In this document: piece after piece, positions 34,245-45,324 of the stretch | How positions within the stretch are numbered: the stretch's first letter is position 1 | Layout: each line of letters opens with the position of its first letter | Assembly (NCBI GenBank): GCA_008477525.1 | Contig: SPDT01000005.1 | Location: forward strand, 744,001 to 808,000 | Source: Hypomyces perniciosus | Taxonomy: Eukaryota > Ascomycota > Sordariomycetes > Hypocreales > Hypocreaceae | Direction of reading: 5' to 3' | Length of the DNA stretch: 64,000 bases | Program-made: the position numbers and the translations under genes | Notes under the pieces: model-generated | What the model saw: only the letters and a program-made list of their open reading frames with translations | What the model was told of the DNA's origin: nothing | Databases searched by the model: none

Positions 34245-34657
34245 AAATAACATCATGAATAAATGGATGGCTTGGACGCGGCGTTTGGATATTGGTTATT
34301 TTGGTCGGCATGCCTCCATTGTAGGCACACAAAAAGGCACAAGTCTAGACGTAATGATACCACTTGGAGTAAATGGAAGTTCCTTTCTCCTTCCAAGCTC
34401 AAGAACTGGGCTGGATGTACAGAGAAAAGCGACCCCGATTCCAAGGTTCACCTGATATTCAGTCACGTTCATGGGGCGATGAGGGACGGGTTTTTGGCAA
34501 TCAAGCGTCATCTCTGGATGACTCCAGAGAATCGGCGACACCTTGTGGGGGTGGAAGATCTTTCTTTGAGATCTATGCACTCACTACCGTCCTGAGACGC
34601 CAACTTGCAAAACCGTGCAAAATACCGGAGACCCATTTTCCCACAAAAACCAGCTTT
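34245..34657. other. convergent 3' region, nothing recognised
   Basis: Untranslated ends of RTR1 and RPS17. No coding signal. Confidence 0.45.
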
Positions 34658-35232
34658 TTAGTCGCGACGAGGGCGGTCGCCGTATCTCCGGCCACCACGC
34701 TCGGGAGCCTGAGCCTGAGAAACGGGGATGACGTTGACGGGGATGGAGTCGAACTGTCAAAATGTTAGCGAGCCTTTCCTCAGTAATCCAATGTTGTAGG
34801 GCGCAAAACATACGCCAAGGTGCTTGAGCAGGTCCTTGGTCTCGCCGTCGACATCCAGCTGGCCAGCCTCGGAGAAGTCGAGGGCAGAAACCTCGGGGAC
34901 GAACTGATCCTTTCGCTCACGCTCCTCTTCCTGGAGCTTGAAGGAAATACCACGGACGGGTCCTCGCTGAATTCGCTTCATCAAGTGGGTGGTGTAGCCG
35001 GCAATCTGTTCAAAACAACAACAGCCATGTTAGCATAAATGCGCTTCCCTCTGGTTCGAATTTTGTTGCGGCAATCGGTCCTGACCTTGTTGCGGAGACG
35101 CTTGGAGGCAATGATGGCGATCTCATCGCAGATGCGCTTGTTGGTCTCGAAGTCGAGAGTGAGACGGGGGTAGTACCGCTCAATGATGACCTTGGCGGAC
35201 TTCTTGACGGTCTTAGTACGAACGCGACCCAT
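34658..35232 (-). CDS. RPS17: 40S ribosomal protein S17 (eS17)
   Basis: Component of the small cytosolic ribosomal subunit. Three exons: 35232-35086, 35005-34814, 34753-34658; 144 residues, near the usual fungal length. It opens [20 protein letters not shown]; exon 2 reads [20 protein letters not shown]; exon 3 encodes the tail [20 protein letters not shown]... ending RPRRD. The first donor is GTCAGG, slightly off consensus, while both acceptors are standard CAG. Introns in a ribosomal protein gene are typical. Confidence 0.96.
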
Positions 35233-35552
35233 TTTGACGGTATTGACGTGATGCTGTGTGGATTAGTGAGTGAAGCGTCGCGAAATCCAGAGCTGCCAAA
35301 ATTTTGGTGGTTTGCATTGGTGGGGGGAATCTTCAATTAGGGCTCGAATTTTTGCCACGTGTCTGGTCATGTGACTGTTTTGTAGGACAAGAAGATGACG
35401 ATACTTGCCCAATTGGGTAATTCAGCTAAGCTAGCCTTCAAGAGAGTCCTCTTGTGATATGATGAGACTGATCAAGACCTCGTCATATTTAACATTGATT
35501 CTCGTGGCTACTTGTACATGATTGATACATAATTTTCTTGAATATTTTATCC
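35233..35552. promoter_or_regulatory. RPS17 promoter / MRP51 3' region
   Basis: 320 bases between two minus-strand genes. AT-rich towards MRP51. No distinct motif is claimed. Confidence 0.4.
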
Positions 35553-37034
35553 TCATCGCTGCCCATGCTTTGGTGTATCAAGCCCGTAGCTGCTTGAGCT
35601 GCTTACAATATCCTTCTCCTGAGTCTCTGATTCTACAAGACCATCCAGAATCTCATCAGCCACACGACCCATGCGTCGCTCCTCTGGCCTTGGTGCTGGT
35701 GACTTCTTTTGAGCCAGTTGCTCTGGCACATGACGCTGGCTTGGGCCGTCAGAGTAGATTTCAACCAGGCCCTTGCTTTCCCTCGCAATAACCTTGGCTT
35801 CAGGATTTGTCTCTCGAATCTGCAAAACGACTTTTCCACTAGGATCAACGCTAGCGGTGTGAGCATCGACATAAGCCTTAGCACCACCAAACGTCGTAAT
35901 ATCAAGGTGCATAATGCCATTCAGCATCGTCTTGTTCGCCGCCGACTTCATCTTCGCGAACCTGAAGCTGAACTCATTGTCACCAGAAGGAGCATCGGCA
36001 ACGAAACCTCCCACACCAAACTTGGCAGGGTTAGGACCAACTCTTGGGTACACCACTCGAGCTAGTGCTGGCGTTCGGTTTGCCTGGGGGCCGTAGATGG
36101 GGTGGTTTTCCATGAAGGAATTCGTCCTCAAGTAGCTAATACCTGCAGAGGGGTGACTAGGCGGCGGGCCAGACTTGCCATACGGGCTCTCTTGAGCAAC
36201 GTCGTCCCGGCCAGACCAGATGGTTTGAATGATCCCAACAGGCTGGCCCAGCGGCGCCAGGTCGAGGAACTTTGAAACAAGCGCATACAAAGTGACACGA
36301 TCGTGACGCAAAGAGCGCAGATAGTCCGTGAACCGGTCCTCTGCAATGTCCCGAGCTTCCGTCTTTGGGGGCAACTCCTCCTTACCCTCTTCCAGAGCCA
36401 TCTTGTTCTGTCGTGTGGTAATATCCTCGGCCAGCTTTTCTTTCAGCAGTGCCCTAAACTGAGCGCGCTTCGGGCGAACTTTCTTGTCGAGGTATTCCAT
36501 GAATTCACCCTCGGTCATTCTAGCCAGCCAGGGACCTTGAAACTTCCAGCGGCGGCCATCACCCCGGCCCCGTTGGACGTCTGTGAAGTCCATATCCTCC
36601 TCAAAGACGGATTTGGGCCACAGGTCTGTCCGTGCAGATGACGATGATGATGACCTCCTGTCATTGTTTTTTGGAACAGACATAGCAACCCGTAATTCCT
36701 GGAACTTCTCCAACGAAAGAGAATGGTCGGCTGCGGATGCGAAGTTGGTGACATTCTCGATGGTGTCGACTTGCTTAACACGAATTAGAGGCGTAGACGT
36801 TGCCATGGTGGACTTTAAAGGAAACGGGCGCTTGAACCCCCAATCGCCCTTCTCTCGTGATGACAAGGGAGATGTGATCGATTGGTGCTGAGGGTATTGT
36901 CTCGTCATGGTGGAAGACTTGTGATCGCCAATGTGGAGGTTCGTAGACTGAGGTTCGGGAAGGGGCTTAGGAATTGAGAACATCCGTGATGTCCTCAAAA
37001 GCGCCCCTCCGGGCGATACGGCACGGCCCCCCAT
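35553..37034 (-). CDS. MRP51: MRP51, mitochondrial small-subunit ribosomal protein (bS1m)
   Basis: Mitoribosome small-subunit protein; in yeast it interacts with 5' leaders of mitochondrial mRNAs and supports their translation. 493 residues, one exon. The N-terminus reads VSPGGALLRTSRMFSIPKPL, the conserved start of fungal MRP51. The middle contains FQGPWLARMTEGEFMEYLDK and the DYLRSLRHDRVTLYALVSKF block. A conserved region follows with TPALARVVYPRVGPNPAKFG and NEFSFRFAKMKSAANKTMLN. The tail is polar. It is divergent from the TGT gene across 315 bases. Confidence 0.92.
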   Translation of the reverse strand: MGGRAVSPGGALLRTSRMFSIPKPLPEPQSTNLHIGDHKSSTMTRQYPQHQSITSPLSSREKGDWGFKRPFPLKSTMATSTPLIRVKQVDTIENVTNFASAADHSLSLEKFQELRVAMSVPKNNDRRSSSSSSARTDLWPKSVFEEDMDFTDVQRGRGDGRRWKFQGPWLARMTEGEFMEYLDKKVRPKRAQFRALLKEKLAEDITTRQNKMALEEGKEELPPKTEARDIAEDRFTDYLRSLRHDRVTLYALVSKFLDLAPLGQPVGIIQTIWSGRDDVAQESPYGKSGPPPSHPSAGISYLRTNSFMENHPIYGPQANRTPALARVVYPRVGPNPAKFGVGGFVADAPSGDNEFSFRFAKMKSAANKTMLNGIMHLDITTFGGAKAYVDAHTASVDPSGKVVLQIRETNPEAKVIARESKGLVEIYSDGPSQRHVPEQLAQKKSPAPRPEERRMGRVADEILDGLVESETQEKDIVSSSSSYGLDTPKHGQR

Positions 37035-37349
37035 TTTGGTAATTGGGGCGTGTTGAGAAGCTCAATGCCCTGAGGTCGAAGCAGTCGCCGTTGCGATATG
37101 CTTGTAGACAAGTCTTGGAGGAAATTCTCGTCCCAGCTGTCAATATGCCGAAAATGAGCCGACAAGCCACGTTGAGCGTCTGAGTCGGGAGTGGCCCTGT
37201 GGCGCATGTGGCTGAATGCCCCGCGAATAGTTTCGTTCACTGTAAGAGAAGAAACATTTGGTCTTTTCAAGACTGACAATTGAGTGACCTGTGGTGAACA
37301 CGAGATTTGAAAGGGATCAAGTTACAAGATAATGCAGATTGCCAAAAGA
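37035..37349. promoter_or_regulatory. bidirectional promoter of MRP51 and TGT
   Basis: 315 bases separate the two start codons. A short in-frame ATG at 37332 could add six residues to the TGT start. No specific motif is claimed. Confidence 0.45.
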
Positions 37350-38700
37350 ATGGCGTCCAACATTTCTTCATCCCCAGCTCTCACATTTGAGCTTCTAGCA
37401 CGCTGTTCGGTCTGTTCTCTCATCGCTCACTCACTCAGAATTTATTTTCAAGTATTTACTGACAACTGCGCCCAAGACAGACAACACGAGCTCGTGCCTC
37501 CAATCTCACTCTTCCTCATGGACCGGTTCAACTCCCCATCTTCATGCCTGTTGCGACCCAGGCGTCGCTCAAAGGTCTCACTCCAGAACAATTGGAGGAC
37601 ACCGGCTGTCGCCTCTGTTTAAATAACACCTATCATCTGGGCCTTAAACCAGGACAAGAGATTCTTGAAGCTGTCGGTGGAGCGCATAAGCTTCAGGGAT
37701 GGAACCACAACCTGCTCACTGATAGCGGAGGGTGAGCTGGCAAAATACGGTTTTGGGTGAATATTGACTTACAAATCCTTGCAGCTTTCAGATGGTCAGT
37801 CTCCTTAAACTCGCCACAATCACAGAGGAAGGCGTTCGTTTCCTGAGTCCTCACGATGGTTCGCCCATGCTTCTCACTCCAGAACACTCAATATCGCTGC
37901 AAAATACAATCGGCAGCGACATCATCATGCAGCTTGATGATGTTCTAGTTACTACGTCACCAGACAAGGCTCGTATGCGCGAGGCAATGGAACGAAGTGT
38001 ACGATGGCTAGACAGATGCATCGCGGCGCACAAAAATCCCGACAGGCAAAACCTGTTTTGCATCATCCAGGGTGGCCTAGATCTTGAGATGCGACGAGAA
38101 TGCTGCAAGGAAATGCTGGCCAGGAACACGCCAGGCATTGCCATTGGCGGACTAAGTGGTGGAGAGGCAAAGGCAGATTACTGCAGAGTCGTCGAAACCT
38201 GCACAGCTTTACTTCCTGATCTCAAGCCCCGTTATGTCATGGGCATCGGGTATCCAGAGGACTTGGTCGTCAGTGTCGCCCTTGGCGCAGACATGTTTGA
38301 CTGTGTCTGGCCAACCAGGACGGCTAGATTTGGCAACGCAGTCACCAAATACGGTGTTCTGAACATTCGAAATGCAAAATACGCCACTGACTTTGGACCA
38401 ATTGAGCCAGACTGTGGCTGCATGTGCTGCAGAGAAGGTGACGGGGGTATGGGCATCACAAGAGCATTCATTCACCACAATGCTTCCAAGGAGACGGTTG
38501 CGGCGCATCTGTTGACGATCCACAATGTGTGGTACCAGCTGCAGCTAATGCGAGACATTCGGCAGGCCATTATTGAGGATAGATTTCCGGCTTTCATCCG
38601 ACAGTTCTTTGCACGGCTCTATGCAGACAAGACACAATACCCTAGTTGGGCGGTAGAGGCTCTGAAGAAAGTCAACGTAGACTTGACGGTAGAAGAATAG
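37350..38700 (+). CDS. queuine tRNA-ribosyltransferase catalytic subunit (TGT/QTRT1)
   Basis: Exchanges guanine 34 for queuine in tRNAs with GUN anticodons (Tyr, His, Asn, Asp). Eukaryotes cannot make queuine and salvage it. Three exons: 37350-37409, 37481-37731, 37785-38700; 408 residues. Splicing yields [17 protein letters not shown] and restores DSGGFQMVSL at the second junction (general-base Asp near residue 101). The nucleophile Asp lies in [13 protein letters not shown] near 275. Zinc ligands are C-x-C-x2-C in PDCGCMCC near 312 plus the His in LLTIHNVW. The substrate-binding CIIQGG and GGLSGGE are present. In animals the enzyme works as a heterodimer with QTRT2, whose gene is not in this window. 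All catalytic residues are intact. Confidence 0.95.
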
Positions 38701-38843
38701 ACTTGCCATTAGACATAAAGATTCTACACCAAAAGTTAACGCTGCGATCTCTCTGGTATATATTGCGTAAACGTCATCCATAATAAAGTAAAAGTAATCC
38801 ACCAATGTCCCAGTCCACGCCATGTAAACGCCATCATTCAGAA

Positions 38844-39949
38844 TCAAAATATCACAACCAACGCAGCCACCAACGCAACACCCGTAGCACAACCGACACG
38901 GACAGTGAAGCCTGCAGCAGAGTTTGATTTCGACGTCGTGGTCACGGTAAGCTGTGCACCACCGCCTGCGCTTGGAGCGTTAGAGTCGTCAGAGGTGGGC
39001 GCAGGAGTCGGAGTCGGAGAGCACGCATCGCTGAATTTCTCGCAGAACGTGGCAAAGGTCTTGGCAACTTCTTTATGTCAGTACGACTTTGATGGCCTGA
39101 GCCAAATTTATAGAAGGGCACAAACCTGAATAGGCAGTCGGGTTCCCTGTGCTCTCCAAGTCACGGCAGGTCTGGGCATATTTGTCCAGCTGATCGGTCC
39201 AAGATACCTGATCACCCATGGTACGACAACTACATATGATGTAAGCCTCGGTCATGGAAGATGTGGAGGCCTTGGAACCTACCAATAGCAAGGAGCTTGT
39301 TTTCCAAAGGGCAGACTCGAGAAACCTGGAGTTTGAGCAATGCAAGAGTCGTAAAGCCCAAGCATTGATGAGCACGCTGGCGCCAGAGTGGTCGCGCTTC
39401 CGCTTGCAGACCCTGATACCGGAGTATTTGTCGGCGGTGGACTAGTATTTCTTTGGGTGGCAGAGGGTGAAGGTGAAGCTGGAGGCGGCGTCGGTGCTGC
39501 GGTTGCGGATGCAGCAGTTTGGCCTTGACAGATCTCGGAATTGACTCCACAGACGGAGTAGATATAGCCATAGGCTGGTGACAGGTTAGTCTTGGCATCC
39601 CGCGAGGCTTCGTCGACTGATCTCACGCACCCGAGTACTGAGAGGACAGACTGGGTGCCTCTGTGGCCAGATAGGCCGAGCATTGGCTATAGGCGCCAGC
39701 TACAACAGTCGGCCCAACACAACATGCGCATTCTGCGAGTTTGATTGGATTCGCTGTAGCCAAGGCTTGCTGTCCGCCTACTTTCTTGACACAGCCTTGA
39801 ACCAGAGAGTTGACGGCAACGCAGATGGTGTATGCAGGATCAGTAGGGTTCACGGCTTGATCGACAACCGCCATGTCAATGACTGGCAAAGGTATTTGCG
39901 CAGCCACGCCGCTGGCAAGTAAAGGCAGAAGAAGTAAAGCAACAGTCAT
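38844..39949 (-). CDS. GPI-anchored Cys-rich, Ser/Thr-rich cell-surface protein
   Basis: Function unknown. Four exons: 39949-39631, 39574-39283, 39229-39126, 39070-38844; 313 residues. The signal peptide is MTVALLLLPLLASGVAA, with mature QIPLPVIDMAV. Two Cys-containing regions flank a Pro/Ser/Thr-rich linker: CVAVNSLVQGC ... ECACCVG, and CSSMLGLYDSC ... APCYCCRT. The C-terminus has a small-residue site (SKSNSAAG) followed by a hydrophobic tail (GVALVAALVVIF), the usual GPI signal. All introns are 53-56 bp and splice in frame. Similar small secreted proteins are common at fungal cell surfaces. An ATG 14 codons upstream also precedes the signal peptide. Confidence 0.82.
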
Positions 39950-41518
39950 CTTGGGCAATAACACACACACAGCGAGGAAGCGAAGCAACACAAGGTGGAC
40001 GACAAAGGGCAGATTTCTTTCAAGCTTGCGAGATCCGGGGGCGAGCAGCCCATTTACATACTACTTCCACTGCCGAGCATCGCAACAGAGCTGAATTGAG
40101 CCTCTTGAAGAGGCAGGTTGCCGGGGTCGGTCTCCAGCCTGAGGGATATGCTCGTTGCATTCGCCAATGGCGAGGCTTTCCTGGTGCGGCTGAACCAATA
40201 AACATTCCGACCCAACGGACGACTCCCGGTTCGGCGGGAAATAGATTCAACCCGAGCCTGGACTAGGTATTAAATGCTTTGTAGAACATGAGCGCGATAT
40301 GCCCACAATATAGCCAATTTTTCATCTTGAAAGGTATGGTGCGCATGAGGTATTAGAGAATAGGAGGTAAGACGATAAGGAGGAAAAGGGGAGAGAAGAG
40401 AGTAAGCAGTGAGCACTGCTGTGGGGAAGATCCGCGAGCTCTGGTTTGGCGGTTAGGCTGACAGGCGTCTTTGCCAGCTAGCGCCACCAAGTATCCAAAT
40501 ACGTGTGCACCGTGAGCACCTGCATATACGCTATTGACGTGGCAACAAAGGGAAGCTGAGCGCCTCTGGAGCGCCGCTCGAACGCCTGTGAGCTGTCGGC
40601 GGTGACGGTCCCGTGTGTTGGCAGCAAGGCTTGCTGGTTGCATGTATGCGGCCTGTCTGGGACTACTCACTCGTAAGGAGATGGCCTACCCGGGAGAGAA
40701 GACAATTATGCACGGCCAAAGGTTGAGACGCATAACTACCTAAGGTACGAGTAGTAATTCATGTATATTTCGAACGAAGTACATACAGGGTAGTTGGTGG
40801 CAAATTGCTGTATTTGGCATTGAGGCAATCGCTTTTGTTAATCACCAAACTTAAAAAAAAAAAAAAAAGGCATAGTCTATAGAATAATAGCATTGTGTTT
40901 GCTGAGAGCTTTGCTGAGGCTTGGGTACTCTGGTAACTCTACTTGGAGAAGCAGAGTGAACACTGAGACAGAAGTATTGTGACTCCGTACTCCGTACAAA
41001 GACAGAAAGACAACATGCGCCTGAGCTCGGACCATATGCATTGTTTGTGTGATGTGATGTCATAATCGTCTTTAAACAATGTCAGGGCTGTTGTGTCTGT
41101 CTGCTCGGTCTGTAAAGGGCAATGTTCTCCACCACTGGCTGCAGAGTCCACCGAGCTGCATTCAATTGCCAAGTCTGTTTGAACGCTCTCACAAGTCACC
41201 AAGTCATGGGGGAATAATAACCAACTGGCCAATTCTATGAGCAAAACTTCATTCCGTAGGGTGCAATCAGAGCCGTGTTTTGATACCTGACTATGCCCAC
41301 TACTAGCACGTGATCGCGTAACGTGTCGCGCTTCCAGACGCGATTTAGGACCAACGCAACCCTCCCCAAGCAAGCAATCAAAATAACGGCTCCTGCAAGA
41401 GCACTTCGTATACGCTTCGCAAACGCATCGCAAAGAGTGCCCGACTGCAGGCTCCATACGGAGGAGTACTTGCTGACCATTCATCCCTTTGTCTCATGAA
41501 TTTGCACGCCGCTGCCCG
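39950..41518. other. 1.5-kb intergenic stretch
   Basis: Contains promoters of the GPI protein gene (left) and HOS3 (right). There is a pure A16 run at 40853-40868 and a doubled ACTCCGTA word (40982-40997). A 181-codon minus-strand frame (40939-41484) has no domain, uses a non-ATG-like context and lies in the HOS3 upstream region; I do not call it. Confidence 0.5.
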
Positions 41519-44500
41519 ATGTCTCGTCCGCCGTCCAATGCGTCAGTGCCACGACGGCACCCTTCACCAAACATCATCAGGGACGACGATGCAGGCCTGA
41601 CCCAGTCACTCAGCCAATTATCACTCGCCAGCCAGCGTGGCCCAAAGTCTCCAAACCTGTCGTCAACACCATTAAAACCTCCGTCCCGCCATGCTTCACC
41701 CTCCCCTCGACCACCTGCATCACGCAGCCCTTCCTCACACGGACGAGACTCCCGAGCTGGAACCCCTCCTCTCATCCGCAAGGCCTCGATGAATTCTCTG
41801 CATTCTGCAAATGGAATTGGCCCCGGCCGATCTGTCTCACGACGATCGAGCCTGGGACAGGTCATGTCTCCGACGTCTCGATCAGCATTAGTTGGTCAGC
41901 CCTCGGAGCCTGAGAGCCCGCCCCTGACTGCGAATTCGGTCGCGAATAGCTACTTCAAGGCCGAGCTTGAAGCCCACCATGGCCCGGTGCCAACAATTCA
42001 GACAGAAACAGTCGTGGTCCTGCACGATGCTGTATACGGCCACCGATTCTCACGCCCCCGCACATCCAAGACTGCGCTCAGCACCATCGTCGAACGACCC
42101 GAGCGAATCAAGGCCGCTGTCTTGGGTGTCTCGACCGCATATGTGCGACTAGGCGAGCGTCACAGCGAAGGTGCCTTCCCCATACACCCTAAGAGGAATA
42201 TAAAACCGATTTCCGGTATCCCTTTCCGCATCCACAAGGCTACCCGAAGGATGTCATTGTCATCCCCCGCCGTCACCAACGTACATGGAACGAAGTGGAT
42301 GGAAGAACTCAAGATGATGTGCGACTCTGCCGAATTGGTCCTTGCGAAGGGAGGGAAGGAACTTCAAAGACCGACCATGCACAGGGGCCCGGATCACGCC
42401 ACACCGACGAAACTTCACGAAGGTGATTTATATCTCTGTTCGGAGTCTCTGGAAGCTATGGAGGGCGCCCTTGGTGCCGTATGCGAGGCCGTAGATACCG
42501 TTTTCTCTGCTGGACCTCGACGAGCCTTTGTTGTCGTGCGACCGCCAGGACACCACTGCTCTGCATCCCTTCCTTCTGGATTCTGCTGGGTGAACAATGT
42601 TCATGTTGGCATCATGCACGGAATTCTGAACCACGGACTCACTCATGCAGCCATCATTGACTTCGACTTGCACCATGGAGATGGATCTCAGGCTATTACG
42701 TGGGCCCACAATTCTCGGGCCGCCGCTTCTGCGAAGAATGCTGCACCCTGGAAGAAAACCTCCATCGGCTACTTCAGCTTGCATGATATCAACTCCTATC
42801 CTTGCGAGATGGGTGATGATGACAAAATTAAGAATGCGAGCATCTGCATTGACAACGCCCATGGTCAGACGGTATGGAACGTGCACCTCCAGTCGTGGAA
42901 CTCGGAGGAGGAGTTTTGGGCCCTTTACGAGACCAAATACACTGTTCTTCTAGAGAAGACGCGCAGCTACCTCAAGGCACAGGCTGAGCGACTGAAGGAA
43001 GCAAAGCAGGAGCCGAGAGCTACCATTTTCCTGTCTGCCGGCTTCGATGCCAGTGAGTGGGAGAGTGCTGGAATGCAGCGCCATCAGGTCAAGGTACCAA
43101 CAGAGTTCTATGCACGACTCACTCGTGACATTACCCGGCTTGCTTCTGAGGAAGGTCTCTGCGTCGATGGGCGCATTGTCAGTGTCCTGGAGGGTGGATA
43201 CAGCGACAGGGCTCTGACATCCGGAGTCATGAGCCATTTGAGCGGTCTTGTTGGAAACCATCCCACATTCAAGATCCAGGACCACAATGGTCTTGCTTTT
43301 GAAATGGGTCACAAGATTGGTGCTGTGAATGAGGATGAACCCCTTACCCCACAATCCTTGGACACAAACAACGTGTACGACCCATTGTGGTGGTCAAGCT
43401 CTGAGCTCGAGAAATTGGAGACCACCATATCACGCCCAGAATCTCCACCAAGGAAGCCACGGAACACAACTCCTCCCACCTACTGCTCACCCACTCAAGC
43501 CTCCACGGCCAGGGCTGCTGAGCCGCTCAAGATGCGACGCAGTCTCTCTGGCCTTGCATCTAGGGCTGCCAGCCGACCCCCTTCCCCTCCAATCCCTGAG
43601 GTTTCATGGGCAGTTGCTGCTCATGAGCTTTCGAAGCTTCTGATCCCAACAGACCGTCAAACCAACAGCTGTACACACGAAGACCTGAACACAGATGCAA
43701 CTCGCCAACGGCAACGTCGACAGTCATTGGACCTTTCCGCAGTTTCAGATGTTGACCGATCGAATTCGAGAATGTCCCTTCGCGAAAGGAAACCTAGGGC
43801 CATTGGCCCTATCCATGAGGAGAACAGCGCTCAGCTGGCAAGGAACCGGCGGAAGACTGTTGCTACTTCGGTGGTTTCTACAGAAAAGGTATGCAAGCGG
43901 TCGGTATCCACTCCAATCATGCGCAGCACTGAGAACCGCATTCAGGTCACATCCCGTGGCAATCCTCTGCAACCTAGTGCGACAGAGCCTTTGAGGCGAA
44001 CCACTCGACGCCTTAGTGGGTCGCCGATTGCACACCACTCCGACAGTGCTGCTTCTTCTGCGGCTGGCAATGAGGAGAAACCCAGACGCTCAGCAACATC
44101 AGGAAGCAGCCGGCCAACGTCAGCCACGAGTAACGGCACACAAAGCACCGGCAGAATCACCGTGAAAAAGACACGGCCAACCAGTACGACACGTAAGGAG
44201 GTCGCTCCCAAAACACCTCCTGGCGGCAGGAAATCAATCTCACCGGCTAGGATTGCGCCATCTACGGCTAGATCTGATTCCAGCGTTGATGATGTGGAGA
44301 AGATTACCAATGGCATGAAGAAGATCAGAATCAATCTGGTTACCCAGTCTCAGAAAGAAGCACGAGAGAAGGCTCGACTGGAAGCTCAGAAGGCATCTAC
44401 TCAACAGACGGTTGCCTCTGGATCAGATCGCTCTGTCGTCTCTCCTGAGATGGAGACAACAGGTAACCAGCGAGCTGGCGGAGTGCCGCTGGATGCATCT

Positions 44501-45001
44501 GCGCAAATGGTATCTCCGGGAGCTGGTACTCGAGTGGTCGCAACCTTCTCTGAGAGCAGTCTATCCACACCAGTTCTGGAGCATTACCCATCTTGCACTG
44601 TCTCTCCTGAGGTCCGGCAGGCTACCCCGCGCATAAACTCCCCGTCTGTCCCTCATGTGGCTATTCAGCCCATTGATGAGACAGGCGACTTCTTTATCCC
44701 GTATCAGCCTGACGGTCCGGTGCCAGTTTCCATCTCACCAAAAGAGCCCTTGAAATGGCTCCCCCCTAGTCTACCGAGCCCTTCTACTACCCCGGTAGTG
44801 ACCCCGAGTCCCGTCAAGAAGCAGACCAATCTTTACCATCATTCGCCTGGTGGAATTCCGTTTGCTCCCCGACCCCCTCAAAGCGTACCGCAGCCTGGGC
44901 AGCCGCCAGTGAAGAAGAACCCCCCACCAAAGCCACCAAAACCAAGCTTCGACAAGTCGACTGGTTCTACTTGGGAAGTTCCCCAAACACCACAGAAGTA
45001 G
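41519..45001 (+). CDS. HOS3: HOS3-type class II histone deacetylase
   Basis: Zinc-dependent lysine deacetylase related to yeast Hos3. 1160 residues, one exon. The catalytic domain spans about residues 160-610: VVVRPPGHHCSASLPSGFCW near 340 (tandem His), AAIIDFDLHHGDGSQ near 380 (zinc Asp/His), FLSAGFDASEWE (zinc Asp) and VLEGGYSDRAL near 558. The N-terminal ~120 residues are Ser/Pro/Arg-rich and disordered. The C-terminal ~550 residues are also low-complexity, ending in Pro-rich PPVKKNPPPKPPKPSFDKS, a likely docking region for SH3 or WW proteins. The first true ATG is 41519 (MSRPPSNASV). The catalytic residues are complete. Confidence 0.93.
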   Translation: MSRPPSNASVPRRHPSPNIIRDDDAGLTQSLSQLSLASQRGPKSPNLSSTPLKPPSRHASPSPRPPASRSPSSHGRDSRAGTPPLIRKASMNSLHSANGIGPGRSVSRRSSLGQVMSPTSRSALVGQPSEPESPPLTANSVANSYFKAELEAHHGPVPTIQTETVVVLHDAVYGHRFSRPRTSKTALSTIVERPERIKAAVLGVSTAYVRLGERHSEGAFPIHPKRNIKPISGIPFRIHKATRRMSLSSPAVTNVHGTKWMEELKMMCDSAELVLAKGGKELQRPTMHRGPDHATPTKLHEGDLYLCSESLEAMEGALGAVCEAVDTVFSAGPRRAFVVVRPPGHHCSASLPSGFCWVNNVHVGIMHGILNHGLTHAAIIDFDLHHGDGSQAITWAHNSRAAASAKNAAPWKKTSIGYFSLHDINSYPCEMGDDDKIKNASICIDNAHGQTVWNVHLQSWNSEEEFWALYETKYTVLLEKTRSYLKAQAERLKEAKQEPRATIFLSAGFDASEWESAGMQRHQVKVPTEFYARLTRDITRLASEEGLCVDGRIVSVLEGGYSDRALTSGVMSHLSGLVGNHPTFKIQDHNGLAFEMGHKIGAVNEDEPLTPQSLDTNNVYDPLWWSSSELEKLETTISRPESPPRKPRNTTPPTYCSPTQASTARAAEPLKMRRSLSGLASRAASRPPSPPIPEVSWAVAAHELSKLLIPTDRQTNSCTHEDLNTDATRQRQRRQSLDLSAVSDVDRSNSRMSLRERKPRAIGPIHEENSAQLARNRRKTVATSVVSTEKVCKRSVSTPIMRSTENRIQVTSRGNPLQPSATEPLRRTTRRLSGSPIAHHSDSAASSAAGNEEKPRRSATSGSSRPTSATSNGTQSTGRITVKKTRPTSTTRKEVAPKTPPGGRKSISPARIAPSTARSDSSVDDVEKITNGMKKIRINLVTQSQKEAREKARLEAQKASTQQTVASGSDRSVVSPEMETTGNQRAGGVPLDASAQMVSPGAGTRVVATFSESSLSTPVLEHYPSCTVSPEVRQATPRINSPSVPHVAIQPIDETGDFFIPYQPDGPVPVSISPKEPLKWLPPSLPSPSTTPVVTPSPVKKQTNLYHHSPGGIPFAPRPPQSVPQPGQPPVKKNPPPKPPKPSFDKSTGSTWEVPQTPQK

Positions 45002-45324
45002 ATGCTTGCTCTTGATTCAGGGGAGGGGGAGTTTTGGTATTCAGCCCGAGTACGGGAGAACAGATTGTACCATTCATGTTTATCACTTTCATTTTGGGAA
45101 TGTTTGGCTTCTTTACACATAAGCTTTTTTTTTGTTCTAGCTATGTACTTTCGCAAACCAGCTTTTGGCTTGCCTTTTGTATGATACCCTTTCGTTTCGC
45201 CCTAGTTGGTAGCTAGCCATTGTTGCTTTTGGACTTGGACCTCCTTTTTTTTTAGCCAAAATTCCATATACTATCTACGTTTCAGCAGATGCACCCTCTG
45301 CTTTCTACTATGAGATGCGACTGT
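45002..45324. other. convergent 3' region of HOS3 and HIS2
   Basis: Untranslated ends of two convergent genes, with T-rich runs near 45125 and 45246. No gene. Confidence 0.45.

Noticed and set aside
40939..41484. 181-codon minus-strand frame upstream of HOS3
   Set aside because: No domain, no splice signals, and it occupies the HOS3 promoter. Random openness is the simpler explanation.
41489..41518. Upstream extension of HOS3 by ten codons
   Set aside because: The extension begins at TTG, not ATG; the first true ATG is 41519.
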